Assembly: GCA_963922205.1 (NCBI GenBank)
Contig: CAWUHX010000091.1
Coordinates: forward strand, 186,001-250,000
Direction of reading: 5' to 3'
Source of the DNA: Romanomermis culicivorax
Lineage: Eukaryota; Nematoda; Enoplea; Mermithida; Mermithidae
Length of the DNA stretch: 64,000 nt
Position 1 is the first letter of the stretch. Each line of letters starts with the position of its first letter. Made by a program: the position numbers and the translations under genes. Shown piece after piece: positions 29,932 to 41,413 of this stretch. A model generated the notes under the pieces. The model was not told where the DNA came from and did no database searches. It worked only from the letters and a program-made list of their open reading frames with translations.

Positions 29932-32900
29932 ATCTGTCAAAGAAAAACCAACTGTCATTGCAATACTATCAGCTCTGAAGACAGAAATGAAATGTAAGTA
30001 ATTAAGCTAATTTCAGGCTCAGCTTGTTCATTTTGATGAAGTGTTTACTTTAAACACAGAAAATCGGCCATATTGTAACACTGACAGAGTAAAAGTAAAC
30101 AAGTTAATTTATAGCCAAACTTCTTTCCTCGATAAAACTGGAATCGAAATTTTTTTTTATTTTTCATATCCTAGTCCTGAGTGTTGCCTTTACCAATATG
30201 TACTTCTCTTTCCAAAAGTCCTCGAATGTCTCAAGTTATATGTTAGGCGAATTTACCAAGATTATAATGCGAAATGACTTCGATGAAATATCTGGGCCTT
30301 GGGCGTAATACTGAAATTTGGAATCGATACGGTGGCCTGCACTGTTCAAAATTTTAACTCTGATGACACGGACTGATGCCTGATGTCCTTTCTTATAAAT
30401 TTGTTTATCTACCTACAAATAACACCTCAAGAAGCTTCAATTTAAACTTTCGGCCTGACCTGTAGGAGTTCAATCATTCATGTAAGCAAGATTCCGGTGG
30501 TTTCTATCCAATATACTTCCGAAAACCCACATTCATTACTAAGTCAGAAGTCAGACGTGTCGTATATCAGCGCTTCTAAGATAGAAACAGTGACCGACGA
30601 AGGAATCATGAGCCCAGCAATAATAATTTTTAGTTCGGGATTATACCTGCTAGTGCGTCACCTATTGGAATTCCTAGTATCCAACACCTTTTAAAATGCA
30701 GCAATTTTTCTAGAAACATTCTTTTTTCTGCAAATAACAAACAACATACGTACGCGGCTGCTTCTTTATACTTTTTGGATTTCGAGGCTCATTTCAAAAT
30801 GAGTTAAGATAGTAACCGTATTACTGTAATAATGAAAAAAATTCTTTTCCATGAACGGCAAACATAACAAGTGACAATTTCCTTCAATAACCTCTTAAAC
30901 TGTCAACATTTCTTGAGTAGCACTCAAATTTCGACGCCGTCTTGTCCAAGCTAAACGTAGATAAGCATGATGGTTTTATTCCGTGATTCTGGCCTTGACG
31001 TTATTGCGAAGGAATTTCGCGTCTTTTACAGTAAAGTTTTTCATTATGTGGAAATTGCGTGTCAAATTGAACCTACTTTTTCGGCTGTCTCTGAGCCTAT
31101 CATTTCAATAAGTAAATAGGCGATAGCCCTCTATCTGTAGTTGCAATCTCGCAGACAACACTATAATTAGCGTGTTTTGATATACTAAAGATTCTTCGGA
31201 TGATCAAGATTCATGCTAATCATTCACGGGGGTTTAGCACTTTCCCAGTGCCCACGACGGAGGAATGATATCATGTTTATGACCACGAATAAGCTGTTTC
31301 ACTGTAGCCTTAAATTTGGTCGTCCGTTGTATTTTTTTGTATGATATTGTTGCCCATTGCCATGTCACTGCATATCGATGATGACACCAACACTATTACT
31401 CAACTTTCAGGTAGCTCGTATTCAGTATATTCAGCCGTGTTCCAATCTATCTTAGTAATCTTTTGCACCCGACAGCGTTCAATATTCTGTGAAAATTATG
31501 GTCACGTTCTGAAATTCTTAATCGTACTATTTAAACTCAGCACAAAAAATTACACGTGCTCAAAAAAGCTGCAAAAAAGACTCTACCTTAGCTAGAATTT
31601 CGTATTGACCTTCCTTTTCGAAAATGGCGAAAAATTCCAAAATATTGATAAGAATTCTAAAATTAGAACGTAACCGCGGGTTTGTATTCACACAACTTGC
31701 TGATGCAAGAGCATAATAGCCATTAATATTTATTATATGATCGACTCTGGATTTTTGGAAATATCACGTAAACCTTTTACAGAATGTATTTTTGATCAAT
31801 TATGCACGAATAATGTAGAAAATTGGAAGTCGACGCTATGCGTGCCTACGTGCATGGATCAAACCAGTATTGTATGAAAATCGTTTCAGTTCAGTTTCAC
31901 AAAACGGCATCTGTATGTTGTGCTTGTCTACATCTAAAAATGCCATTGGCATGCACTGGAGGGATCATGTGCTTGGACTGTTGGACTCGGGTACTGTTAT
32001 TCGAGCCATACTTCGACGTTATTTTGTTCACAGGCCGATTTCTTTCTTTTTACTGTAGGTTTAGTCTCACTTTTTGAAACACTTGCTCAATTTATGGATG
32101 ATTGGAAGATGTTATTTTTTCCATAATTCAGTATTTCGTGACTCGTAGTTTGCTGTCGTATATGTAGTGGTTGCCCACTTTGAAAGTTCGTAAAGCTCCA
32201 GATTGTTTAATCTGTGGATACTGACGGTTCAAGTACTGTAGTGCCGATTTTTCGTTTTTCACAGAGGATAGTTCTGTAATTTGGTTACTCAACGAATTTT
32301 TGCATGAAGGCACGCAAAATAAAAAATGTTCGGGCCATGCTATGTGTTTTTTTGTAGTCTGTTTGATACTCGAGAAATGCATGTACTCACATTTTTGCCG
32401 TTTTCTGATAAATTAAACGTCATATGGGATTTCAAATCCTACTGTAGCAAATTTAGGAACGGATTCTGAAGTCATCGCTGAAGTTCAATACTCTGGGAAC
32501 TGTGTGACTTCTGAGTACAATTAAAAAAATGTATAAGTTTAAAGTGTGAGAGAAACGAAAATCTATTTAGAAGGATGACAAAGGAAAGTATTGAGGATCG
32601 AATAGTGATATAAACTTCTTTACAATTAGTAGGTAAACAATAAAGCAACAAAGCATTCACCGTTATGTTATCATATTCTACAACAGGCTACTGAACCCTT
32701 TGATTTTGTTTCTGTGTTCTAAACATGAAATTTTCGACATATTTTGAATTCGTTCAACGCGTTAGGCCGTTAAGAACTAGTGTCCACAAGAGATTGGTCG
32801 TAAAGCTGTGATTCGAGCCCAATTCAGAAGTGCAGTCGCCGATTGTCGGCGACAAAAATTCTAGGATTTTTTCATTTCTGAATTGAGCATTCTGCAAATT

Positions 32901-33496
32901 GGCTAATTCATTCCATAGAATCGCCGACAAAAATCCTAGAATTTTTCACCTCTGAATAGTGCTTAAGGGGTTTAGTTGTTAATTGCCTGATTTTCTGAGT
33001 TGCCCAGGCGATCAGCAGTTCATTCGTACGAGTAGTGGTTATTTCAACTTCACCTCGAAAAGTTCCTATTGAAGTACGTTTCAAATTATCAAACGTCGTT
33101 AAAAAGGAAAATTTTTGAGCATCAGTGGAGTAGTGAAAAAAATTGACCAACTCAGTTTTTCACGGAAGACCGTTACTGTGGACACTCAGGCCGTTGAAAA
33201 TCTGAAAACAATACTTGAACCATTGATTTACTCGAACCCGCATTGGGTAATAAGCGTCGTTGGAATTGAAAAATAATGAACCAATTTTGGGATGAAGCAC
33301 TTAAACTCAGGGTGACGCTCTATCTTGTATTAGTGCAATCATCTCCAAGACATTAATGGAAATAATGCTCTCATGTTATCTCCATCAGAAAGACCTTTTA
33401 ATACTGAATTTTATCTACGAACTAGATATTGTATTTTAAAAATTTCAATGTATTATACCTGTACTACAGATAGTTATCTTTTTAGATTGAACGAAT

Positions 33497-34366
33497 ATGA
33501 CCATACCTCTGGAAAACGGAATAATGGCTAAAAAGGTGGACAACACACGTCGCAAGGGTCCTATGATATTCAGGTATCCGAAAGGCGTCTATTTTTGCCT
33601 ATTGAACGAATTTTCCGAACGTTTCTCATTCTATGGATTTTGTACCATTTTGATGCTCTATTTGAAAAGCCGCTTCGACATGTCCAAAAGCACGGCCACT
33701 TTGGCTTTCCACGCTTTCATTTGTTTGTCCTATTTTTCGTCCATTTTCGGTTCCATTTGGGCCGACGGTTTTGTCGGACCTTACAAAGTGGTGGTTTTCA
33801 CCTCGGTCATCTATTTATTGGGGCCTTCGCTAGTCACGTTGAGCGCCATGCCCATCGATGGCGTCGACGACTATACGATGAAAATCGTTGGCGTCGTAGG
33901 GCTTTTGATCACGGCCTGGTGCAGTGGAGCCAGGAAACCGTGCGCCACGGCTTTCCCCGCCAATCAATTTCCTAACCACATGGTCGAAGAACGCAACCAA
34001 ATGTTCGCCATGTTCTACCTTCTGACTTACACCAGCGCCCTGCTCTCGCAACTGGTTACTTCGCATTTGAGGAGTGGTATGCAGTGCATGGGCCAAAAGA
34101 CCTGCTATCCAATGGCTTGGGGTTCGACGGCTTTGTTCACGGTTGTGGCTTTGATCGTTCTGGCGTGCGGTCATCGGTTTTTTCAGAAAAGTCCACCGGC
34201 TACCGAAAACGTTATATGGAAAGCGATAAAGTGCATGCGGGAGGCTTTAGCAGAAAAAATGCGAGGAGGCGGTGTCGCGAAGAATGACCCAAATGCTCAT
34301 TGGTTGGATTTAGCGTATCCGGCTTACGATAAGAAGTTCATCAACGACGTGAAATCTGCCTTGAAA
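33497..34366 (+). CDS. Peptide transporter 1, exon 1 (TM1-TM6)
   Basis: The start ATG follows the acceptor TATCTTTTTAG and an 11-nt leader; a second Met at residue 10 is possible. 290 codons end at AAA before the donor GTAAATAAA (34367). Reading on without splicing gives only three more residues and a stop, while splicing joins FINDVKSALK to VMLVMTPTISFW as in homologues. Confidence 0.88.
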
Positions 34367-36807
34367 GTAAATAAATAAAGATATTATGTAATTTTCAAAA
34401 TTTTATCCGGGGAGAAATCCAGAATTTGTTGCAAACTTCCATATTTAGTGAGAATTTTATTGAACCATAGTCTTTCCATCAAATATCATGAAGGCGTGTT
34501 CAAGGAATTTTTTATCTCCTTTTATTGCCCCAAAATTTCTAATGAATTTAGTCAGTCACGATGAGATTGAATTAGTGCTGATTGGACCCGCTTTTTGCGT
34601 CCTATAGTTTCACATTTCAGGTAGCTACATGTCCGCACAATTTGCTCATTTTTCACAAAAAATAGCTCTGAGCCTTTTAGATCTCGCCGAGCTCAAAATT
34701 TTTCGGCTGCAATATGTCTCGTATGCCTTTAGTGATTATTTTTTGTAAATTCGGCCCTTTCTCACAATGTGTGATTATAGTTCATCGGTGGACATTTTTT
34801 CTAGGAACTGCTATTCTGAGAAACAGTAGAAAAGTTATTTCTCGAAGTTAACATTGCACAATAATGTTTGCCATACTCGTATGACATTCGCGAAAGAGTG
34901 GAAAGTTGATAAAATTTTATCATGGAGAATTTTCTAAAAAACATGAATTGAAATTGTTTTTGTGTTACTTAAGTGAATCAATTTCAACCGTAAATGAAAT
35001 TTCCAAGTTCCTGAAATGAATTATTAATAAACATACTGACTCATGAAAGATTATTCCTACCAATGGATTCATCTCTATTTGAGGCAATCTGTGTTATAAG
35101 AATTACGTAGGTACTTTATTTCTCACTGTGTAAATCTTGTTTTGCTTGCTATGTCAAATATATTTACGGAAATCATGGTGATCATCTGCATAGATTAACG
35201 TCAACGGTCAAGTGCATGTTCAAAAAGATTTATGGCTCTTAGATCAGTCGAAAGCAGAGATATAACATATTGAGTATGTTTTTTGAGCAGATTTCAAGAA
35301 TGTCTATGGATTCATGTGCAATTTGCTGTATTTTTCTGCTCATCTCGAAAAGTTCCATCTTGGGTCGGTCAAATACTTTCGAATGAGTTCAAATATTTTC
35401 TGGCCGGGTGACATTGAACCCCCAACAAGCCTTACTCCGGTGTACGGTTTTCTTCACAAGTTTTACTGTATCTATATTCAGGTTATGCTGGTGATGACAC
35501 CGACTATCTCATTTTGGACTCTTTTCTTTCAAACCGGTTCCACGTTCGTCGTCCAAGGCAGCCTCATGAAAGGTCGCGTCTTCAATTTGTCAATTCCGCC
35601 CGACCAGATCATCTTAGTTTCCTCCATTTTCGTCATGGTGCTCATTTGCGTCTTAGATTCGTGCGTCTACCCCTGCATGCGCCGTTTACACATTTCCCAC
35701 AGCCCGTTGCGCCGCGTGGCCGTCAGTATGATTTGGGGTATAGCCGGCTTTGTTTTGGCCGCCGTCATACAACTCAAATTGGTCGACGAACCCTTGCCCA
35801 ACGTCGGTTTTTCCAAATATACGTTTTTCAATTTGGCCAAATGCCAAGTGAATTTAGAATACGATTCGAGCGTCAATTTAGCTTTCGACGGGAATTCGCC
35901 TGAATCGTTGATCATGCCCAATAACGAAAACTTCAAATCGCATGCTTACATGTACACGGATTGCGATGCAGGAAACACCACGGACAATTATAAGAACTTG
36001 CATCACACTGTAGATGATACGGTAATGGACAATCACGTCGGAAAATTTGTGGTTTTTTGGGAGAATAGCCACGATGTAATTAACTACAATCTGCACAAAA
36101 CAGAAGGTGGTGAAAGCAAGCTGTACATTTTATTTCACCCGAGTCTTCTCCAAAACAACGGATCGGACATTTCTGTGAAAATCGCTAACCCTGACTCAGA
36201 CCCTATAATATACGGCAAAGATTCGGGCTACATCGACCTCAAACCGCCGCTCGTCGGTTCCAACATTTTCAATCTTACTATAGCTTTGTGCAACGATACC
36301 CTCACCTGCCGCGAATTCCCGTTAACCAATTACGAATCCCAAAACGGAGCTGTAGACGTCATTTTGATAACTGATCAACTGAAATCCATCAATGTCACTT
36401 TGATACAACCTAATAGCGTCAATTTACTATGGCAAATCCCGCAATATTGCCTATTGGTCAGTGGCGATATGCTAATTTCGGTTTCGGGCGTCGAATTTGC
36501 CTATAATCAAGCCTCTCCGTCTATGAAGTCCGTATTGCAAGCCTTCCGTTTGATTACCATTTGCGCCGGACAAATTATCGATATGGCCATTTCGGGATCG
36601 GGCATCATACACGATATGGCTACGGAATTCGTTTTCTGGACCATTTTTGCCACGGCCGGTTTAGTTTGGTTCTTTTATTTAGCGGCCAGATACCAGTACG
36701 TGGATTTCGGTGAAACCAACAAAGACGAATGTGAAAAAGCTGCAGTCGTCGATGATCGACAAGTGGAAAATAATGAAACAGATTCGTGGTCGTCAACAAA
36801 ATTGTGA
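33497..36807 (+). CDS. SLC15-type proton-coupled oligopeptide transporter (POT/PTR2 family), two exons
   Basis: Gene model: 33497-34366 joined to 35482-36807, 731 aa, one phase-0 intron. Family members are plasma-membrane transporters that import di- and tripeptides with protons. Visible features: the TM1 proton-binding motif ExxER (E38, E41, R42 in NEFSERFSFYG); ADGFVGPYKVVV (89-100) at the place of the first PTR2 signature; GARKPCATAF..ANQF (144-158); FYLLTYTSALLS at the second signature; CYPMAWG; WLDLAYPAYD; TM7 ISFWTLFFQTGS; IPPDQ; a large outer loop of about 200 residues before TM10; and WQIPQY...EFAYNQASPSMKSVLQA. Length fits animal SLC15A1/A2 (about 700-730). Several residues usual in the family differ (see findings), so substrate range may differ. 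AATAAA at 36946-36951. Confidence 0.88.
34367..35481 (+). other. Intron of peptide transporter 1
   Basis: 1115 bp, phase 0, donor GTAAAT and acceptor TCTATATTCAG. No transposable element is recognised in it, unlike the receptor introns. Confidence 0.8.
35482..36807 (+). CDS. Peptide transporter 1, exon 2 (TM7-TM12)
   Basis: 441 codons plus stop. It covers TM7, the IPPDQ turn, TM8-TM9, the outer domain (about residues 415-600 of the joined protein, with several NxT/S glycosylation sites such as NTT, NLT and NVT), TM10 with GDMLISVSGVEFAY, TM11-12 and a short acidic tail. The open frame extends upstream to 35314, but those codons lie in the intron. Confidence 0.88.
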   Translation, partial: VMLVMTPTISFWTLFFQTGSTFVVQGSLMKGRVFNLSIPPDQIILVSSIFVMVLICVLDSCVYPCMRRLHISHSPLRRVAVSMIWGIAGFVLAAVIQLKLVDEPLPNVGFSKYTFFNLAKCQVNLEYDSSVNLAFDGNSPESLIMPNNENFKSHAYMYTDCDAGNTTDNYKNLHHTVDDTVMDNHVGKFVVFWENSHDVINYNLHKTEGGESKLYILFHPSLLQNNGSDISVKIANPDSDPIIYGKDSGYIDLKPPLVGSNIFNLTIALCNDTLTCREFPLTNYESQNGAVDVILITDQLKSINVTLIQPNSVNLLWQIPQYCLLVSGDMLISVSGVEFAYNQASPSMKSVLQAFRLITICAGQIIDMAISGSGIIHDMATEFVFWTIFATAGLVWFFYLAARYQYVDFGETNKDECEKAAVVDDRQVENNETDSWSSTKL

Positions 36808-37070
36808 ATTCTTGTGCTTATGAGAGACTAACCATCAAAATTACAAATGGTGCTTTGGAAATAAGTGATTTTTGGTCGCGTTTCATTGTCCCTACTAGTT
36901 TTATAGTAGCCCTGTCTTGTTATTTTTGGCACGCCCTTGATTGAAAATAAATGCGTCCAAAATTTATTTATCCTAAGAACAAGAACCGACCAAATTTGCA
37001 AATCATCATGGCTGGATATAAATTTTTCAAACACTGGACATTCTTGAATGAAAAAATAAATTGCTAAATC

Positions 37071-37317
37071 AGACATATGGCAAAAATTTTCCAGGGGGTC
37101 CTTGGACTTTTTATCCAAAGGTTAGTGGGGGCGAGTGAACAAAAAAACAAAAAAAGTTCTGCAAACTTGTTTTTCGTACAAATTATGCACAAAAATCATC
37201 AAAAAAGCTGTCTTGGAAAAAGTTCAGGGGGGGTGTTTGACGATTTTTTTGGGACAGGGAGGTGGCCAGGGTCTCGGGTAAGGGATCTCACCCCCTATCC
37301 CCCCGTGTGCATGTATG
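37071..37317 (+). mobile_element. MITE, family E copy 2
   Basis: A 247-bp element starts CAGACATATGGCAAAAA and ends GTGCATGTATG. Flanks TGCTAAAT and GGCCAAAT match 6 of 8. It carries GCGAGTGAACAAAAAAAC and CCAGGGTCTCGGGTAAGG. Confidence 0.8.
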
Positions 37318-37745
37318 GGCCAAATTCATTCCTTATAGGCTGAACTATTGTGACTTACGGTACTAAGAGAAGCTCCACCTAAAGTCAATGTATCACAGTG
37401 AAAAGCATGATCTGATAACATTGTGTTCACACCACGCATAAATAACCCGGTTTTGATTGACAAGGAAAGCATATGAAGATTAAGGTTAAACCTACGTGGT
37501 CCATACAACTTCAAACTAGCTTCGGCAAGGCCTCAAGGCACGAATAAAAAGGAATGAGGAAAAACAAACAGTGATTTCATCGTGTGGCACAAATCATAAT
37601 TTTTCGTAGAATAATGCAGGTCGAATCATAAAAATATACTGACTTAAGATGTGAGTTTTCTACTTGCATAAACATTTTTGCGTTGCCGAGTCTCCTTGAG
37701 GAAAAACGGACTAGAGTAAGAGTAACGTGTAAGTAAGTAACGGTA
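37318..37745. other. Spacer, nothing recognised
   Basis: AT-rich spacer between a MITE and the first foldback element. No feature is seen. Confidence 0.3.
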
Positions 37746-37756
37746 TTTTAACACGG

Positions 37757-39060
37757 TCTATTCCCAAGTGCGCGATTCCCAAGTGAGCGATGCCCAAGTG
37801 AGCGATTCCCATGTGAGTGATTCCCAAGTGAGCGAATTCTCAATTGAGCGATTCCCATGTGAGCGATTCCCAGGTGAGTGAATTCTCAATTGAGCGATTC
37901 CTATGTGAGCGATTCCCAATTGAGCAGATTCTCAAGTGAGCGAATTCCCATTTGAGCGATTCTCATGTGAGCGATTCCCAATTTAGCGAATTTCCAAGTG
38001 AGCGAATTCCCAATTTGGTGATTCCAAACTAGCGATCGAGAATGTAATAACACTTTCTTCATATTTTCCTTCTTTACCTAACATTTTTCTTTGTGCGTAT
38101 TTCTTTTTTCTTCCGTTTTCTGGGTGTATTGTTAATGTTTTCGTTTATGTATGTTTTAACGTTTTCATCTTTTGTCTTTGCTTTCTTTCCTTTTATTTGT
38201 CTTGTCATCTACTTTCTTCTTTTTTGCTCATGAAACAACACATTATAAGTTGTCATTGTGAATAACCGTAGTCTCTTGTATAATTCTTTCGACATGCTTG
38301 AGTCTTTCATTGTTGTAAGTGTGAAAATCTTCATAAAAAACATAAACAAAAGAATGCTGAAAGAAACAAAACATCAAGAGAAAGGAAAAGTCAACAAAAA
38401 ATGAAGACAGTGACAAGAAAGAAGAAGCAACATAGAGAAATCAGCAAGAAAGAAAGGAAAAATTTTTGAAAAAGAACAAAAAAGGTAAAATCAGGAGAGA
38501 TCGAAAGCAAAAAACTAAGATGAAAAATAGAAAAAATCACAAAGGATAAAATTATGTAGAAAACAGAGCGTGCCGAATTGTATATGAACTATACGGGAGA
38601 CTATGCTTATTGAAAATGAGAACTTATAATTTGTTGTTTCATGAGCAAAAAAGGAAAAAGTAGATGAAAAGAAAAATGAAAATAGAAGAAAGCAGAGACA
38701 AAAGAAAACGTAAAAACATACGTAAACAAAAACATTACAATACACACAAAAAACAAAGAAAAAATAAATACATACAAAGAAACATATAAGGTAAAGAAGG
38801 AAAATATGAAGAAGGTGTTAGTTACTACATTCTCGATCGCTCGTTTGAAATCGCCTGGCTTATTTGGGAATTCGCTCGATTGGGAATCGCTCACATGGGA
38901 ATCGCTCACATAGGAATCGCTCACCTGGAAATTCGCTCACTTAGGAATTCGCTCAATTGGGAATCGCTCACATGAGAATCGCTCAGTTGGGAATTCACTC
39001 ACTTGGGAATCGCTCACTTCAGAATCGCTCACTTGGGAATCGCTCACATGGGAATACTTC
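37757..39060. mobile_element. Foldback element 1 with tandem-repeat inverted arms
   Basis: Left arm 37757-38040 is about 18 tandem units of 15-16 bp (type TCCCAAGTGAGCGAT / TCTCAATTGAGCGAT). Right arm about 38850-39060 is the same array inverted (ATCGCTCACTTGGGA). Inside each array is the inverted pair GAGAATGTAATAACAC / CTACATTCTCGATCGCTC and a pyrimidine tract mirrored by a purine tract, so nearly the whole 1.3 kb can fold back. Outer flanks TTTTAACACGG (37746-37756) and TTTTAACATGG (39061-39071) match 10 of 11, a target duplication. Foldback elements of Drosophila are built this way. No transposase; open frames over the arrays are repeat translation. Confidence 0.85.
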
Positions 39061-39334
39061 TTTTAACATGGCCTGCAATCTGTATAAGTTTTACTCTCTG
39101 GATCAATCCTTCTCTATCCAACTATGATTGCAATTTTTCGACTATAAATGCATATTCGCAAATTATTATGCTTTTTTGAAGTGCTGTATATGCCTCCACA
39201 TAATAATGTGTTCGTTTGACTTCTACTGACGCTCAAAAGGATTATCTCGAAATCAATCGACTCGTGTTCGCAGATCAATTATGGTAACAATTTTATTAAA
39301 ATTGTGTTACTTTTGCACGCCTGCATTCGAACGG
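39061..39334. other. Spacer between two foldback elements
   Basis: About 260 bp of ordinary AT-rich sequence separating two elements of the same family. No gene seen. Confidence 0.3.
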
Positions 39335-40411
39335 TCTATTACCAAGTGAGCGATTCCCATGTGAGCGAATCCTGAGTGAGCTATTCCCAATTCAACAAAT
39401 TCCCAAGTGAGCGAGTTTTCGATTGAGCGATTCCCATGTGAGCGATTCCCCATTGTGCGAATTCCCAAGTGAGCGAATTCCCAACTGAACGATTCACATG
39501 AGAGCGATTCCCCGTTGAGCGAATCCCCAACTGAGCAAATTCCCAACTGAGCAAATTCCCAATTGGACGATTCCAAACGAGCGATATAGAATGTAATAAC
39601 ACTTTCTTCAGATTTTCCTTTTTCACCTTTTTTTTACTTGTATATATTTCTTTTTTCTTTCGTTGTGTGTTGCTTAAGCTTTCGATGTTTATGCATTTTT
39701 ATATTTTGTCTGTGCTTCCTTTCATTTTCTTTTTTCTTGTCATCTACTTTTTTTTGCTCATGAAACAAATACGTTACAAGTTGTAATTTTTAATAAGCAA
39801 TGTCTCCCATGGCTTCTTCTTTCTTATCACTTTTTTCATGTTTTCTTTTTCTTTTTCTAATGCTTTTCCACCTATTTTAGCTTATTCTTTATTTTTGTTG
39901 ACGTTTTATTTCTCTTGATGTTTTGTTTCTTCCAGCATTCTTTTGTTTATATTTTTGCATGAAGATTTTCACACTTACAACGATGAAAGATCCAAGCATG
40001 CCCATTTGTACAAGAATTATACGGAAGACTACGGTTATTTGAAATGACATCTTGTAATGTGTTGTATCATGAGCAAAAAAATTAAAAATTAGATGACAAG
40101 AAGTAAAAAATGAAAGAAAACACGGACAAAAGATGAAAACTTAAAAACATACATAAACGAAAACATAAGCAATACACACATAAAAAATAAATACATACAA
40201 AGAAAAATGTGAGGTACAGAGGGAAAATATGAAGAATGTGTTATTACATTCTCGGTCGCTCGTTTGAAATCACCCAATTGGGAATTCGCTCATTTGAGAA
40301 TTCGCTGAATTGGGAATTCGCTCGCTTGGGAATCGCTCACTTGAGAATCGCTCACTTGAGAATCGCTCACTTGAGAATCGCTAATTTGCGAATCGATCAC
40401 ATGAAAATACC
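39335..40411. mobile_element. Foldback element 2, loop inverted relative to elements 1 and 3
   Basis: Left array 39335-39585 and inverted right array about 40245-40411 use the same 15-16 bp unit. The inner inverted pair GAATGTAATAACACTTTC / GTGTTATTACATTCTC and GCTCATGAAAC / ATCATGAGC words are present. The central single-copy part (TTCTCTTGATGTTTTGTTTC ... CATGCCC) is the reverse complement of the centre of elements 1 and 3. No clear TSD. Confidence 0.82.
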
Positions 40412-41413
40412 CCTACTCAAACTCAAAAATTTCAGAAGAAATGGTATTTTTGATATTGCTAGTAATATCTGCTTTACTATAGAATTTTTCTATGACAAAA
40501 TTTGTTGAACGCTAATGCAAGAAAAATATAAAAATTCGACCGATGTAAACGAAATTTTGTAATAGTAACCCGGATATCAGATTCCGATTTTTCGCACTGA
40601 AATGTCAAAATTATTTGAGTGTCATTTTCCAGAATCACGCCATTTTCATCTGGATATTAACAGAGTTCTCCATCATCTGCAGCTGTCCAATGACCAGGAA
40701 GTCGAAAACGTTGAAAAATCACAAATTCGCTGAAACAATAAGTATAGTCCTGAAAGTCAGGTCGTTATGACCGGAACTGAGAAACAATGGATAACTCACC
40801 AAAGGAAGCTATTGTAAGACACGATTTCTGAGAGATGATACCTTTTTTTACCTAGGCTTATGAAAAGTTGAAAATTAGTCATACCTCAAAATCAAATATT
40901 TTGGGTAGTTTCGTGCGCTGAGTTTTATGGTACCATTGGTTTTGCTTGTAAACGAAAATTCGTGCCGCTACAGCATGCCAAAATTTGAAAATTGATGATT
41001 TTTTTGCACTTTTCAGTGGTCTTGCTAGCCAGGCGATATTTCGAGATCGGTTTAATCTTATTTGATGGATAAATATTCACTTTATAGAAGAGAAAATAAG
41101 CTCTCTTTTGGTGTATCATTTACAGTAAGTAATTGCATATTACACTTTTGCATAAAGTTTATAGTGTCAAAAATGAGCCGTCAAAATTGAAAAAATTTCA
41201 TTTATGGGCACTCCCGAGCACTTTCCCACCAGAAGCCGCAGAATTTTATTTTCCTATATTGTAGTTCATCCATTTTTACTGCTTTGGTTAAATTTTCATC
41301 AAAATTTTTGTACCGTTTTGGGAGCTACACTGCTCTAAAGAAGGCATACTTATGAAAATTTCTTAGAAATCATTGTATTTGCCAGGTGGCCCTTGTCTAC
41401 CCTTTGTGATATT

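Larger units (their letters stand above)
28835..33496. other. Intergenic region with two weak exon candidates
   Basis: About 4.7 kb largely free of the MITE families seen elsewhere. Apart from the two candidates entered separately (29168-29460 minus, 29629-29931 plus), nothing is recognised. The last few hundred bases should hold the promoter and 5' untranslated exon of the transporter gene; an acceptor CTTTTTAG ends at 33485. Confidence 0.35.

Noticed and set aside
33595-34287. Alternative-frame and minus-strand open frames over the peptide-transporter exon
   Set aside because: Shadows of the real coding frame, which has recognisable family motifs. The same applies to 35514-36096 and to 47564-48779.
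35314-35481. Upstream extension of the second transporter frame
   Set aside because: These codons lie before a good acceptor and do not resemble the family; the alignment starts at VMLVMTPTISFW.
38515-38924. Hydrophobic F/S/L-rich open frames
   Set aside because: They lie in the pyrimidine/purine tracts of the foldback elements; low-complexity by-products. The same holds for 60404-60759 and 19001-19288.
39307-39626. Open frames rich in NWEFAQLGIR-type repeats
   Set aside because: They translate the 15-16 bp foldback satellite unit; all phases and both strands give similar repetitive peptides.
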